Counted from the first letter of the stretch, positions 16,911 through 26,783 are shown. The stretch is 64,000 bases of DNA from Flavobacterium magnum (GCF_003055625.1 NZ_CP028811.1:868001-932000); one strand, 5' to 3'. Notes: generated from the sequence alone by a model not told the origin. Made by a program: numbers and translations.

Positions 16911-17894
16911 TTAATGTATAAATCCCGTAAAATCTTTGTGCTCTTCCTTAAGCAGTTCTTCGGAAGACAACGATTTGAAATAGTCGTAGGTTATTTTCAT
17001 GCCTGCTGCACGGTCTACTTTAGGCTCCCATCCGAGGATGGCTTTGGCCCTGGAAATATCTGGCTGACGCTGTAGCGGATCATTTACGGGCAGCGGATGG
17101 TATACTACTTTTTGTTTGGTACCCGTGAGCCTGATGATTTCTTCAGCAAAATCCTTAATCGTAATTTCGTCGGGGTTGCCAATATTGACCGGCAGCGCAT
17201 AATCAGATTGCAGCAGCCTGAAAATGCCTTCCACCTGGTCGTCGACATAACAGAAGGAACGCGTCTGCATACCGTCACCGAAGATCGTAAGGTCCTCACC
17301 GCGCAACGCCTGACCGATAAATGCCGGAATCACACGCCCGTCGTTGAGGCGCATCCGGGGGCCATAGGTGTTGAAAATCCTCACAATCCGCGTTTCTACG
17401 TTATGAAATGTGTGGTAGGCCATCGTGATGGATTCCTGAAACCGCTTAGCCTCGTCATAAACGCCCCGTGGCCCGATGGTATTGACGTTGCCATAATAAT
17501 CTTCTGTTTGCGGGTGCACCAGCGGATCGCCATAAACTTCAGATGTGGAGGCAATCAGGATCCTTGATTTTTTTACCCGTGCCAATCCTAGCAGGTTATG
17601 GGTGCCCAGAGAGCCGACTTTAAGTGTCTGTATCGGGATTTTCAAGTAATCAATCGGACTGGCCGGAGAGGCAAAATGCAGGATGTAGTCGAGCGGTCCG
17701 GGAATGTGCACGAATTTGGTAATATCGTGGTGGTAAAACTCGAAATCCTTGTGGCTGAATAAATGCTGGATATTCTTAAGGTCGCCGGTAATCAGGTTGT
17801 CCATCCCGATGACGTAATATCCTTCTGAGATAAAACGGTCGCACAGATGCGATCCTAAAAAACCTGCCGCGCCGGTTATTAGTATTCTTTTCAT
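16911..17894 (-). CDS. UDP-glucuronate decarboxylase (UDP-xylose synthase-like SDR)
   Basis: 327 residues. Rossmann motif [14 protein letters not shown] at the N-terminus and the catalytic YxxxK in [15 protein letters not shown]. The run [20 protein letters not shown] is characteristic of UXS rather than dTDP-glucose dehydratase (RfbB). It converts UDP-glucuronate to UDP-xylose (or the 4-keto-pentose) with bound NAD. UDP-glucose dehydrogenase, which would supply the substrate, is not in this window. Third gene of the left operon. Confidence 0.88.
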   Translation of the reverse strand: MKRILITGAAGFLGSHLCDRFISEGYYVIGMDNLITGDLKNIQHLFSHKDFEFYHHDITKFVHIPGPLDYILHFASPASPIDYLKIPIQTLKVGSLGTHNLLGLARVKKSRILIASTSEVYGDPLVHPQTEDYYGNVNTIGPRGVYDEAKRFQESITMAYHTFHNVETRIVRIFNTYGPRMRLNDGRVIPAFIGQALRGEDLTIFGDGMQTRSFCYVDDQVEGIFRLLQSDYALPVNIGNPDEITIKDFAEEIIRLTGTKQKVVYHPLPVNDPLQRQPDISRAKAILGWEPKVDRAAGMKITYDYFKSLSSEELLKEEHKDFTGFIH

Positions 17895-17902
17895 AGTGTT
17901 TT

Positions 17903-19231
17903 TTATTCTTTATCCCGGAATTTCATAGCAATCCCCGAATTGAAAAGGCAATAGATCGCTGCAAAAAACACCACCCCACGTTGCCTCGCCAGAAATGATT
18001 CGGTCAAAAATAAACTTATCATTAGAATTGCGAAAGAAATATGCACAAAATCTTTGGTTTTAAAGGCGTTTTTTAAATTCAGGAAAACAATGACCAACAG
18101 CAGCAGGAAGCCAAAAACGCCGGTTTCCGCAAATAGCTGCACATACTGGTTGTGGAAGTTTTTTTTCTGGTAACCCTCGTTTTCCGCATTTCCTGAAAAA
18201 ATGGTATGTTCGAGCCCTTTTTGCTCAATCCTGAAATCAGTAGCGTTGAGGCCGTAGCCCGTGAAAAAAATCGGGTCCTCAGCAAGCATTTCTGTAAAAA
18301 TCCTGAACTGGTACACCCTGAACGCCGCTCCCGGAAAGTACTCATTCTGCTGAAAATGCTCTTTTTCCCATGCCTGTTTGATGCTTACGTTGTACACCTG
18401 TCCCTGTGGTCCGAAATCGGTGTTGAGCGTTCCTTCCTGCTGGTTCGACCTGAACTCGACAAGGAAGCGGTCGCGGATCTTGCCGGAAAACAGCATGGTG
18501 GCAGAAAGCAGGACCAATAGCCCGAGCGTGATCCACTTTATGTTCTGGGTGGCCTTATAATAGAAAATCTCATAAAAGATAATGAGCAGCACGAGTACGA
18601 AAATGACGTTTTTGGACGACAGCAACACGATAAACGTCGCCATCAGGAACATCGCCAGTTTGTCGGCCAGGCGCTTGGTGTTCTTGGTAAAAAACCAAAA
18701 GAATGCCAGCGCGGCGTATATCGAAACGTGGATGGCATTGACATCTTCGGTAACAAGGTTGTGATAGAAAAAGACAGAGAAATCCTGCGTCCGGAAATAT
18801 GTCACCAATGCTTTTAGCAGGTAAAAAATGCAGTACAGCAAAATGCCGTAACTGTAGAACATCATGATTTTCCGTTTCTGGTTGAGCGAATATTTCGGCC
18901 CGATGATAAAGCAGACCGGCAAAACCAGCAAAGGCAGTACTTTGGATATTGCCCGGGTCGTCGCTTCCCTGTCATGGCTCCAGACCAGCGAGAGCGCCAT
19001 AAGCAGGTACAGCAAAATCGGGAAAACCAAGGATCTTTCAATGCGGATGTTCGATTTTTTGCAACTGATGACGGTCACCAAAGCAAACAGGCCGACGGCA
19101 ATCCCGTTTACCGCATAAGGCATCGGGATGGAAAGCACCGCAAGGATGAAAAATAAAAAAGGCGGGTTGCGCTTAGTCTCGTTTTTTAGTTCCTGAAAGG
19201 CATTCGTGGAATAATTGGAGGTATTTGCCAT
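17903..19231 (-). CDS. O-antigen ligase/polymerase family membrane protein
   Basis: About 442 residues with 10-12 transmembrane segments and a large loop around residues 240-330, containing [15 protein letters not shown] and [17 protein letters not shown], the Wzy_C/WaaL-type region with a conserved HNQY. It should polymerise or ligate polysaccharide at the periplasmic face. The start is uncertain: ATGs at 19255 and 19231 both lie inside the end of the upstream glycosyltransferase gene (stop at 19173). I prefer the shorter overlap. Confidence 0.85.
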   Translation of the reverse strand: MANTSNYSTNAFQELKNETKRNPPFLFFILAVLSIPMPYAVNGIAVGLFALVTVISCKKSNIRIERSLVFPILLYLLMALSLVWSHDREATTRAISKVLPLLVLPVCFIIGPKYSLNQKRKIMMFYSYGILLYCIFYLLKALVTYFRTQDFSVFFYHNLVTEDVNAIHVSIYAALAFFWFFTKNTKRLADKLAMFLMATFIVLLSSKNVIFVLVLLIIFYEIFYYKATQNIKWITLGLLVLLSATMLFSGKIRDRFLVEFRSNQQEGTLNTDFGPQGQVYNVSIKQAWEKEHFQQNEYFPGAAFRVYQFRIFTEMLAEDPIFFTGYGLNATDFRIEQKGLEHTIFSGNAENEGYQKKNFHNQYVQLFAETGVFGFLLLLVIVFLNLKNAFKTKDFVHISFAILMISLFLTESFLARQRGVVFFAAIYCLFNSGIAMKFRDKE

Positions 19232-20279
19232 TGATTTTTTCCCAGTTGAAGTCATTTACGATGGATTCGAAGTTTTGCTGAACCAGATGCAAGTTATCAT
19301 TTTTTTTGATTGACTGAAGGATATTTTTCACCTGCGCCGGATCCGAAAAGTACGCTGCATTGTCGCCGAGCACGCCGCGGTTGAAGCTGTTGTCGTGCGC
19401 CGCGATGAATGCCCCCGAAGCCATCGCTTCAAGCAGCGAGGGATTGGTGCCGCCGACGGAATGCCCATGGAAGTAAATATTGGAAAAAAATCTGAGATTA
19501 TTTAGGTGTTCAAGGTGGTAAATACCGCCCATGAACCTGAGGTGCGGATGCCCGCGGAATTTGTCCTTAAGGTATTTTCCGTAGCGGGTCTCATGCTTGC
19601 CTACGACCAGGATCGGGGTTTTGTCACCACTGAGCACGACGCCGTCCAGTACCATGTCCAGGTTGTTTTCGGGTTCAAAACGTGCCATGATCATGTTATA
19701 GTGACCGGCCCGGACCTGGTATTGCTCCAGCAGCGACTCATCCGGATTGTAAAACGGATGCGCGCCGTAGGCAATGTAGGTCGATTCTTTGCCGTAACGT
19801 TTCTTGAGGAAATCTTTTATCCCCAGCGAATCGGCTACCAGGAAATCACTGCTCAAGGCGGCGAGCCGCTCGGCAAATTTGAGGAATTGCTGCACCGGGC
19901 GCGAATATTTCGAACGCTTCCATTCGATTCCGTCCATATTCGTGATGATGACGGGCTTTTTCGGAAGCAGGAAGAACCAGATTGAATTGCTGGTGTAGCC
20001 CAATTGCAGGATGATGTCGAAACCGCGTTTACGGGAATCCATGATACAGTTGTAATCATAGATAAATTGCCCGAACGTGCCCAGCTTGTGTTCCGGATCA
20101 TTTTTATGGATAATGTTGACGTTGTGGAAAACCGGTTCCTGGAACGGATGGTTGTGGGAATTGTAAACGTAGACTTCGTGCCCCTTTTCAGCAAGGTACA
20201 CTGAGAAAAATTCGGCGAACTGCTCAAAACCACCATAATAGTTGGGAATGCCGCGGGTTCCGAGTATCGCTATCTTCAT
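19173..20279 (-). CDS. DUF1972-type glycosyltransferase (GT4, rhamnosyltransferase-like)
   Basis: 368 residues from the ATG at 20279. N-terminus MKIAILGTRGIPNYYGGFEQ is diagnostic of the DUF1972 domain found in GT4 enzymes; the C-terminal half has GHSVGGTNPSLLEAMASG, the donor-binding motif of GT-B enzymes. The upstream extension to 20345 is rejected because a promoter box lies at 20303-20310. First gene of the left polysaccharide operon (20279 to 14767). Confidence 0.88.
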   Translation of the reverse strand: MKIAILGTRGIPNYYGGFEQFAEFFSVYLAEKGHEVYVYNSHNHPFQEPVFHNVNIIHKNDPEHKLGTFGQFIYDYNCIMDSRKRGFDIILQLGYTSNSIWFFLLPKKPVIITNMDGIEWKRSKYSRPVQQFLKFAERLAALSSDFLVADSLGIKDFLKKRYGKESTYIAYGAHPFYNPDESLLEQYQVRAGHYNMIMARFEPENNLDMVLDGVVLSGDKTPILVVGKHETRYGKYLKDKFRGHPHLRFMGGIYHLEHLNNLRFFSNIYFHGHSVGGTNPSLLEAMASGAFIAAHDNSFNRGVLGDNAAYFSDPAQVKNILQSIKKNDNLHLVQQNFESIVNDFNWEKINGKYLQLFHECLSGTKKRD

Positions 20280-20302
20280 CAGTACATTTCTTTTTCGGTT
20301 GC

Positions 20303-20336
20303 CAAAAATAGGTTTTTTTTTGTAATCGGGCACAAA
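20303..20336 (-). promoter_or_regulatory. Promoter of the left polysaccharide operon
   Basis: On the minus strand TTTG (20336-20333) and TATTTTTG (20310-20303) are separated by 22 bases, fitting the flavobacterial TTG/TANNTTTG promoter. The start codon lies 24 bases downstream at 20279. Confidence 0.6.
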
Positions 20337-20787
20337 CAAAAACACAGCTATGTTTGCAAATTTTAGCAGTCCGTATCCTGACTCCCGTATTGATGGAGCG
20401 ATTCACTTAGCATAACAAGTGTTTTTAACGTTCTTCAAAAGCGTTCAACGGCTGCACCATCTCAAAAATGACTAGTGCGGAACCCCCTTACGAGCCGTAA
20501 TGTTAAGGAAAATCAACCGAATTACAGACGCAATTTTAGACGGGGATACCATCATGACAGGATTTGCGGGCTGAAAAAGTCCCTGCGCAAATCATACGGC
20601 TACTTTGTGGCGGGGGTTATGATGACTCCTCGGTGGCGACAAACACTGCAGCGACGGCGGGGTTCACATGAGAATTATTTCATTGAATGAAAAACAATTT
20701 TATCAACTTCTTTTTAGCGGTTATAACTTTAACAAACATTCCCGCTTTTACCGGGATGATTCTGTGTGATTAATTTCTTTATTTTGT
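20337..20787. other. Long non-coding gap with no recognised gene
   Basis: About 450 bases between the divergent promoters of the left operon and the 2OG oxygenase gene. Open frames here (for example a 71-codon one at 20475-20690) have low-complexity basic translations and no family resemblance. The middle part is richer in G+C than usual intergenic DNA, so it could be a gene remnant. A weak hairpin, TCCCG-CTTTTAC-CGGGA, is at about 20742-20758. Nothing else is supported. Confidence 0.4.
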
Positions 20788-20795
20788 TATTTTTG
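20788..20795 (+). promoter_or_regulatory. Flavobacterial -7 box for the 2OG oxygenase gene
   Basis: TATTTTTG matches TANNTTTG, 24 bases before the ATG at 20820. Confidence 0.55.
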
Positions 20796-20819
20796 TCCGA
20801 ACTGTAATGCCTCATCCGT

Positions 20820-21596
20820 ATGATTAATTTTGACTTTCTGGAAAAAAACCTGGAAACACTACGCATCCAGTATTTATCCGCGCAACCGTTTCCTCATTTG
20901 CTGATTGACAATTTCTGTGATGAGGAAAAACTGTTGAAGGCTTACAGCAATGTACCTGAACTCAATAACAAGAGCCGCGATTACGCATTTGCGAATAATA
21001 AATTCGAAAAGTCTAATTACAAGGAGATCTGTCCTGAGTTCCTTGAATTGTACAATGACCTGTCTTCAGAAAGGTTCAATAAGATTCTTGCTTTCATTAC
21101 GGCTAAAAAAACATTTGTCGACCCAAAGAATTTCGGAGGCGGACTGCACCAGGGCAAGAAGAACAGTTTCCTGGACATGCACCTTGATTTCAATTACCAC
21201 CCGCTGAATAAAAACTGGTATCGGGAATTGAACCTGCTTTTGTACCTCAACAAAGACTGGAAGCCCGAATATAAAGGTCAGCTTAAGATTAAGGATTTAA
21301 GGACAAATGATGAGGCAGCACTCGATGTGCCGTTCAACAGGATGATAATCCAGCAGTGTGCCCCGTATACCCTTCACGGATATGACATGACGAACTTCCC
21401 GGAAGGAAGGTACCGTACCTCAATTGCGACCTATGCGTATCAGGTACATGAAATGCTGATCGAAACACCAAGGACTACAGACTGGTTTCCAAAAGAAGAT
21501 GCCTCATTCTGGAAAAAGCAATTTGCCAAAAACTATAATTTGCTCGTAAAGACAAAAAACAGGTTCTTCGGAAGCGCTACTGCAAAAAATCAGTAA
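20820..21596 (+). CDS. 2-oxoglutarate/Fe(II)-dependent oxygenase family protein
   Basis: 258 residues. The double-stranded beta-helix metal site is visible: HLD in LDMHLDFNYHP (about residue 121-123), the distal His in PYTLHGYDM, and the 2OG-binding Arg in GRYRTSIATYAY. The N-terminus PFPHLLIDNFCDEEKL is typical of prolyl-4-hydroxylase-like family members. It should hydroxylate a substrate with Fe(II), O2 and 2-oxoglutarate; the substrate is unknown. It is encoded on the opposite strand within the polysaccharide locus and overlaps the convergent GT4 gene by 20 bases. Confidence 0.85.
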   Translation: MINFDFLEKNLETLRIQYLSAQPFPHLLIDNFCDEEKLLKAYSNVPELNNKSRDYAFANNKFEKSNYKEICPEFLELYNDLSSERFNKILAFITAKKTFVDPKNFGGGLHQGKKNSFLDMHLDFNYHPLNKNWYRELNLLLYLNKDWKPEYKGQLKIKDLRTNDEAALDVPFNRMIIQQCAPYTLHGYDMTNFPEGRYRTSIATYAYQVHEMLIETPRTTDWFPKEDASFWKKQFAKNYNLLVKTKNRFFGSATAKNQ

Positions 21597-22698
21597 GCGC
21601 CTGATTGTAAATCGCAGCGGCCAGCGGCCAGTTGTATTTCTGTTTCAGGGCCGCAATCTTCGCATCAAAGCCGTAATCAAGATTGTCACGTGTCACGTAG
21701 AGAAGTTTTTCGCCAAAATCTTTCCGATTATCAGGATTAAAGGAAACACCGTCCAAAAAATCAAAATCGGACATCGCCGTAAGGTTTGATGTGATTGTGG
21801 GTACCCTCGCGGCGACGGACTCCAGCGGGGGGATTCCGAATCCTTCAGCCCGGGACGGATACGTTGCGACGGAAGCACCCCTTAAAAGGAGCAGCATGTC
21901 CTGAAAATCCACTTTTTGAAATCTGAAAATCTTCTTTCTGATATCGGCGTCAAGGCTGTCAAAGAGTTCATCATATTTCCCATTGTTAAAGGTGGTATCT
22001 CCAATAAACACCAAATCAAAATCACGATACAGCCCCAGGTTAACGAATTGTTCCAGTAACAGGTGATGATTTTTCCTGGGCTCCCATCGGCTCACATAAA
22101 TGATGTAACGTGGGGCTATGGCGAATTTTTTTGAAACCCGTGCGATTGCCTGGGCTTTGTCATAGGATTCGAAAAAAACGTCTTCAACGGCATTGGGTGT
22201 CACCCATACCTTTTTTACTTTCAGGTGGCGCTGTATCTGTTTTTTCGAGTATGGCGAAACGGTCAGGACAATATCCGATATTTGCGCGCTGGCTTTGTAA
22301 GTAAGGAAACTCTGTACGCGGTTGAGTTTTGGGAAATCTTCAGGAAAATCCTCAAAAAGCACATCATGTATCGTCACGATGTATCGGCAGAGCTTTATCG
22401 GCGGGACCCTGTACTGGAAGTGTGCGAAATCGATTTGATTTTTGCGTATCATCCTTGGGATTTCATAGCCAAGTCTTGATAACGCTCCTGACGATTTATA
22501 TTTCAGGTAGGTAATGTTGTCCGCTTGTCCGAAAATACGCTGTAAACCCTCCGTGTCTGAAGCGGCTAAAAAGAAATGCCTTGAACTGTCTTTTACCAGT
22601 TCAAGGTACAATCCCTGTATGTATGTCCTTGTGCCCTGAAATCCTTTGTCAAACACGTGGCAATCGACAAAAATGCGGAGCTTATTATTCGTTTTCAT
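21577..22698 (-). CDS. Glycosyltransferase family 4
   Basis: 373 residues, GT-B fold. N-terminal acceptor domain starts RIFVDCHVFDKGFQGTRTY; the donor domain has YVSRWEPRKNHHLLLEQF and PSRAEGFGIPPLESVAARVP, the E-x7-E type motif of GT4. The start overlaps the preceding membrane-protein gene by 14 bases, indicating one transcript. It likely adds a hexose to the lipid-linked repeat unit. Confidence 0.9.
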   Translation of the reverse strand: MKTNNKLRIFVDCHVFDKGFQGTRTYIQGLYLELVKDSSRHFFLAASDTEGLQRIFGQADNITYLKYKSSGALSRLGYEIPRMIRKNQIDFAHFQYRVPPIKLCRYIVTIHDVLFEDFPEDFPKLNRVQSFLTYKASAQISDIVLTVSPYSKKQIQRHLKVKKVWVTPNAVEDVFFESYDKAQAIARVSKKFAIAPRYIIYVSRWEPRKNHHLLLEQFVNLGLYRDFDLVFIGDTTFNNGKYDELFDSLDADIRKKIFRFQKVDFQDMLLLLRGASVATYPSRAEGFGIPPLESVAARVPTITSNLTAMSDFDFLDGVSFNPDNRKDFGEKLLYVTRDNLDYGFDAKIAALKQKYNWPLAAAIYNQALTDFLQ

Positions 22699-23932
22699 AC
22701 TGTTTTTGTTCCTTTAACAGGAGCTCTTTATAGCAGAGTAAGAAACCAATAAAAATGGATTTGTTATCCAGCTTCAGGTAAAAACCCATGAATACCCAAT
22801 TCGACAGAATCAGGAAAACAGCGCTTCCTACCAGCAAATAGTTGATGTTACGGATGATTTCGCTGTCCGACCTCGGCTGCTTAAAGACAACGTAAATACT
22901 GTAAATCAATAGCAACACGCCCAAAATCCCTGATTTCAGGAAAATAGTCATGTACGAATTGTGCAGTGCCGGGACGTACCGGATGTACTCCCCATCATTC
23001 GTCCACATTTCCCTGCCGATGTCAATCGTAGATCCCATCCCCTCACCGAATATGATCGTAAACCAACCGTTTCCGGTCACCTGTTTTACGGTAATGATGT
23101 TTTCGAAAGAACGGTAATTATCGTTAAATTCCTTCCAGTCGTCTTCGTTGATATGTGTTTTAAATGCTTCAATCGGCGCAATTTTTATCTTGTAGAAAAA
23201 AGCCTCTAGACCCCGCGCATTCCGCTGGGGGTAGGAATAATAAATTGCGGTGTAAGAAAGCGTCGAAATGATGATAAATGCTCCCAATATGCTGAGGCTC
23301 CGCTTTGTCATCCGTAGATGGCCTTTCATGGCCAGCACCAATATCAGGACCTGAATAATGTTTGTTCGCGCGAGATACAAAAACGAAGAGAATGAAATAA
23401 TCGCTATGAATAAATATACCGTAGTCCGTTTTAAGCCGATGTCGAAGCGCTTGTAAAACATCAAAAGTACCAGGACGTATATTTCGTAGTCATCGAAATA
23501 GCCGCCGTACTGCCTCAACTCGTTCATGCTCCTTATCCCGAATACCACATAATAGAATGCTATGGTCGCGATATGTATTACCGCAAGGGCGACGCCTGAA
23601 TGGATAATCGTTTTAATCGCGGGCTTACCGACGCTCTTACAAAAATTATATCCGACCAAAAGGCCAAGGATCGGTTTAAGCAGATAGGCAACATCCCTGA
23701 AAAAATTATAACTCCTGAAATCCTGAAAAAAGGAGCTGAACAGCGCAATCAGCATAATTGTGGAAAATATCAGGATCAGTTTGGATATCTGAACTGAATA
23801 ACGGTTCCTTAATGAGACAAATGCTGACAATGACCACACGAGGAATGTCATTTCATAGCTCGTCAATAACAGCACCAGTACGGACGCGATCAGTAGCGAT
23901 TTATGGAATGTGCTTTTACGGATGGATATCAT
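22685..23932 (-). CDS. Polytopic membrane protein, Wzy-like O-antigen polymerase candidate
   Basis: 415 residues with about 10-12 hydrophobic segments and a large periplasmic-type loop around residues 225-315 (GNGWFTIIFGEGMGSTID, ALHNSYMTIFLKSGILG). The HNSY followed by a hydrophobic helix resembles the Wzy/WaaL-type C-terminal signature. Position between flippase and GT4 genes fits a polymerase of the repeat unit. It is distinct from the second such protein at 17903-19231. Confidence 0.75.
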   Translation of the reverse strand: MISIRKSTFHKSLLIASVLVLLLTSYEMTFLVWSLSAFVSLRNRYSVQISKLILIFSTIMLIALFSSFFQDFRSYNFFRDVAYLLKPILGLLVGYNFCKSVGKPAIKTIIHSGVALAVIHIATIAFYYVVFGIRSMNELRQYGGYFDDYEIYVLVLLMFYKRFDIGLKRTTVYLFIAIISFSSFLYLARTNIIQVLILVLAMKGHLRMTKRSLSILGAFIIISTLSYTAIYYSYPQRNARGLEAFFYKIKIAPIEAFKTHINEDDWKEFNDNYRSFENIITVKQVTGNGWFTIIFGEGMGSTIDIGREMWTNDGEYIRYVPALHNSYMTIFLKSGILGVLLLIYSIYVVFKQPRSDSEIIRNINYLLVGSAVFLILSNWVFMGFYLKLDNKSIFIGFLLCYKELLLKEQKQYENE

Positions 23933-23953
23933 TGCTTTGCCGGCGTCTTTATT

Positions 23954-24868
23954 TTATGACCAGTTGATGTCGCTGATTTTGGTGAGTTGCTGTTTTTCAA
24001 TGTCGAATACCGGAAGTTCCCTGATCACGTCCAGCCTTTCATGATGCCTTAGAAAAAGTAATTCGCCTTTTTCGTTTTTTGAATCCCTGTTGGCTGACTC
24101 ATTGAAACCGGTTTGCGCATCGTATTTTAAAAATGGTGCCGAAAGATCCTTCCGCACAAAATAAGCGTTAACTCCCGCCCGTGTGGTTCCGATGAAGTCG
24201 TAGCCTTTTTTTTCCGCCAAATCACAGAATGCTGCGAGCGACGCGCCGAAATAGAGTTCTGAATGGTGTTCTCTGCTCCTCACAAAATCCGCTTTGTAGG
24301 GAACCGTAACTTTCTTTTTGCCCCCGAATGCCGAATTGTATTCGCAAATCACTATCCGCGGATTAATGCAGTCAATACATTCCCATATCCAGTAATCATT
24401 ACCGTCGATGTCAACACTTAACAACCCGATGTCGCGTACTTTGGTGTAGCTGCTGATCAGGTTGTTTATATTTTCCCTGGTTATAAAACTATTCAGGGCA
24501 ACAAGATCATATTTCCAATACACAAGGTCTTTCCTGATGAAGTCGACATTTTTGGCAGAACCGTCGATCACAAGCCCGGACCAGTTGTTGTTAAACAGCA
24601 AAAATCTTGTGTTGGACTCTGTGTAGGTTTCCACGCCGAACTCTACGAATATCGGATAGGGTATCTCAATCTTGTTGATGATGTATTGTATGATCCCATC
24701 CTCACCCCTTTGCGAAAACACCTGAAACTCCACTTCATCCAAGGATTTAATTTGCTGCTTCCCGTTATTTTGGTTTGATAAGATCTTTCCGTTGAGCAAC
24801 AGGGCCTTTTGGACATCATAATTTAACTTCTGGTAAATTTTCTTGTAAAGTAGCCTTAGGAAATTCAT
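23954..24868 (-). CDS. FkbM-like SAM-dependent methyltransferase-fold protein
   Basis: 304 residues. FVEFGVETYTESNTRFL resembles a methyltransferase motif I region and LLSVDIDGNDYWIWECI the acidic motif seen in FkbM-type enzymes. SQRGEDGIIQYIINKI precedes motif I, as in several FkbM-like surface-polysaccharide proteins. The typical glycine-rich loop is altered (EFGVET), so catalysis is not certain. It sits between the flippase and polymerase genes, suggesting modification of the glycan. Confidence 0.6.
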   Translation of the reverse strand: MNFLRLLYKKIYQKLNYDVQKALLLNGKILSNQNNGKQQIKSLDEVEFQVFSQRGEDGIIQYIINKIEIPYPIFVEFGVETYTESNTRFLLFNNNWSGLVIDGSAKNVDFIRKDLVYWKYDLVALNSFITRENINNLISSYTKVRDIGLLSVDIDGNDYWIWECIDCINPRIVICEYNSAFGGKKKVTVPYKADFVRSREHHSELYFGASLAAFCDLAEKKGYDFIGTTRAGVNAYFVRKDLSAPFLKYDAQTGFNESANRDSKNEKGELLFLRHHERLDVIRELPVFDIEKQQLTKISDINWS

Positions 24869-24886
24869 TACAATTTTAAATAATTA

Positions 24887-26164
24887 TTAACGCGTGCTGT
24901 TAGATGCCGCAAAATAAGGCTTTAATATCAATAAATAAATACATGTCAGCGAAAGTTCTGTAATGATCAGGACGAAAAACGCTTCGCGCAATCCAAAGAA
25001 TGTCATCGAAAGTGCTATACCCAAAGCGTTCAGGCATGTTGAGAGAATCGTAATCCGGATATAATACCTATTCTTGTTAAGGCTGAAAAGCAGCTGCTCC
25101 ATCGGCAGGGTAATCCCTATAAGCAAAGGGACAAACAGGGCCACGTGCAGGTAGGTGATGAATTCCGGGAGCAAAGCATTTTCTACTTTGAAAAATCGCA
25201 ATACGAAATCAGCACATACGAATACAGCAGCGAGCAGGCTGATCAGGAAAATGGTGTTGAGGCCATTAAACTTTTTCCACAATTGGATCCCCCGGGTTAA
25301 GTTCCTGTCAATTTCGAAACAGATGTAGCTGTAGGAGAATTTGAAGAACATCTGCAGATACGTCCGGAACAGGTTAATGATCTGCTCGATTACCTTGAAT
25401 TGCCCGGCCACATAATTTCCGGCGAAAAACCCGATAATCATCACTGACGAGTAATTTCGTATTGAAAAAAATAGCTGGGAAACGCAGAACGAAAAATCTT
25501 TCTTTAACAAATCTGCAATTGCATCCTTGGAGATATTCCTGAAAGAAATGTTGTATTTTCTTACGAGCCACAAAAATCCCATTAAATTGGCTGCCATGGC
25601 GCTGCCTCCAAGCCAAAGGTTAGCATATATGTAGTCGGTGTCCGACGTGACAAACAGAATAACGCCGATGACATTGATTACTTTCGAGATGATGTTGATA
25701 ATTGTAATCCACAAAAAATTCTCCAGCCCCTGTAAAAACCACGTGGGATTGATGACCTGTCCTACAATGATACTTACGCTCAGATAAAAAACGGTCATGT
25801 TCTCACGGAAATAGGGAACGAATAAAGTGAGCAGTACCGTAACCAGGCACACCAGGAACAGCAAAAGAAATTTGGCTGCATAAGTGGTTTTAAACAGGTG
25901 CTGAAGTATGGCGTGGTTGCCCCGGTTAATCGAGGTCTCCCGGACACCTACGATATAGGAGCTGTAATCTACCACGACGATAAGGATGTAGGCAAACGCC
26001 TGTCCCATCGCTATGATGCCGAGCTTCTCAAATCCGCAAATGTGCAGCAGGTATGGCGTGATCAATAATGGTGTCAGAATGTTTACGACCTGTCCGATTC
26101 CATATACCAAAAAGTCTTTTGTCTTTTTTTTATACAGGACGGAAAGTAATTTTTCTTTTATCAT
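24887..26164 (-). CDS. Oligosaccharide flippase family protein (Wzx-like)
   Basis: 425 residues with about 12-14 transmembrane segments. The N-terminus KKKTKDFLVYGIGQVVNILTPLLITPYLL is typical of polysaccharide flippases of the MOP superfamily. It should move the lipid-linked repeat to the periplasmic face for Wzy-type polymerisation. I use the ATG at 26164: the longer reading from 26209 would include half of a strong terminator hairpin. It is the first gene of the operon 26164-21577. Confidence 0.88.
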   Translation of the reverse strand: MIKEKLLSVLYKKKTKDFLVYGIGQVVNILTPLLITPYLLHICGFEKLGIIAMGQAFAYILIVVVDYSSYIVGVRETSINRGNHAILQHLFKTTYAAKFLLLFLVCLVTVLLTLFVPYFRENMTVFYLSVSIIVGQVINPTWFLQGLENFLWITIINIISKVINVIGVILFVTSDTDYIYANLWLGGSAMAANLMGFLWLVRKYNISFRNISKDAIADLLKKDFSFCVSQLFFSIRNYSSVMIIGFFAGNYVAGQFKVIEQIINLFRTYLQMFFKFSYSYICFEIDRNLTRGIQLWKKFNGLNTIFLISLLAAVFVCADFVLRFFKVENALLPEFITYLHVALFVPLLIGITLPMEQLLFSLNKNRYYIRITILSTCLNALGIALSMTFFGLREAFFVLIITELSLTCIYLLILKPYFAASNSTR

Positions 26165-26193
26165 TATGTTTAGCCGCGCATTATCGATAGTAT

Positions 26194-26227
26194 AAAAAAC
26201 AAAAGCCATAGGAATCTATGGCTTTTG
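26194..26227 (-). terminator. Rho-independent terminator
   Basis: On the minus strand, a perfect 12-bp stem (CAAAAGCCATAG and its complement, loop of 4) is followed directly by a run of six T. It lies 16 bases after the lipoprotein stop at 26244 and ends 29 bases before the flippase ATG, so it separates these two genes. Confidence 0.85.
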
Positions 26228-26243
26228 TACAAGATGTTAAAAT

Positions 26244-26783
26244 TTACATCGCTAACTTAGGAAGCTCTGCAGCCATTATCGACTCATTAGGATATAACGA
26301 AGGCGTTTGTTTTTTTCCGTCTTTCACTAACGCTTTTATTAAGCCGGTTGAAGAATCAAATGTGCATTTTGATGGATCCGGCCTGAAGAATAGTCCCAAT
26401 TCCGCACCCTTTAATTCCCTGGTTTTGCCTGCATATTCAAATTTAACCGATTTAAGCACAATATCGTCCTGTTCCTGGCCTTTTCCTAAATCGAGTCTCA
26501 ACTGCGTCGGGTATACATTAGGAGGTAAGGCTATTTCTATGGCCTGCTCATTCTCCATTCCTGTAACGCCTTTCCAGCTCCCATCATTGAATTCTAATGA
26601 CCCGTTTTCTGTATAAAGTACACAAAAATCATCATTCTTTTTAACGATGGCGTTAAGTACCACTTTGAAAGTATTTACCTGGGCTTCCGGTGTTTCATTA
26701 CCAGTCTGGCTGTCTGGTTTGTCTTTGCAGCCTACTAATGTTAAAATAAAAAAAGATATTACACAGTAAAATCCGGATTTCAT
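26244..26783 (-). CDS. Hypothetical lipoprotein
   Basis: 179 residues. The N-terminus FYCVISFFILTLVGC is a lipoprotein signal with the putative lipidated Cys at residue 19, followed by a hydrophilic linker. No family is recognised; several beta-strand-like stretches (DIVLKSVKFEYAG) suggest a small beta-sandwich. Monocistronic, with a strong terminator after it. It has no obvious link to the polysaccharide genes on either side. Confidence 0.75.
   Translation of the reverse strand: MKSGFYCVISFFILTLVGCKDKPDSQTGNETPEAQVNTFKVVLNAIVKKNDDFCVLYTENGSLEFNDGSWKGVTGMENEQAIEIALPPNVYPTQLRLDLGKGQEQDDIVLKSVKFEYAGKTRELKGAELGLFFRPDPSKCTFDSSTGLIKALVKDGKKQTPSLYPNESIMAAELPKLAM

Noticed and set aside
20475..20690. 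71-codon plus-strand open frame in the 20.3-20.8 kb gap
   Set aside because: Basic low-complexity translation without promoter box or family similarity.
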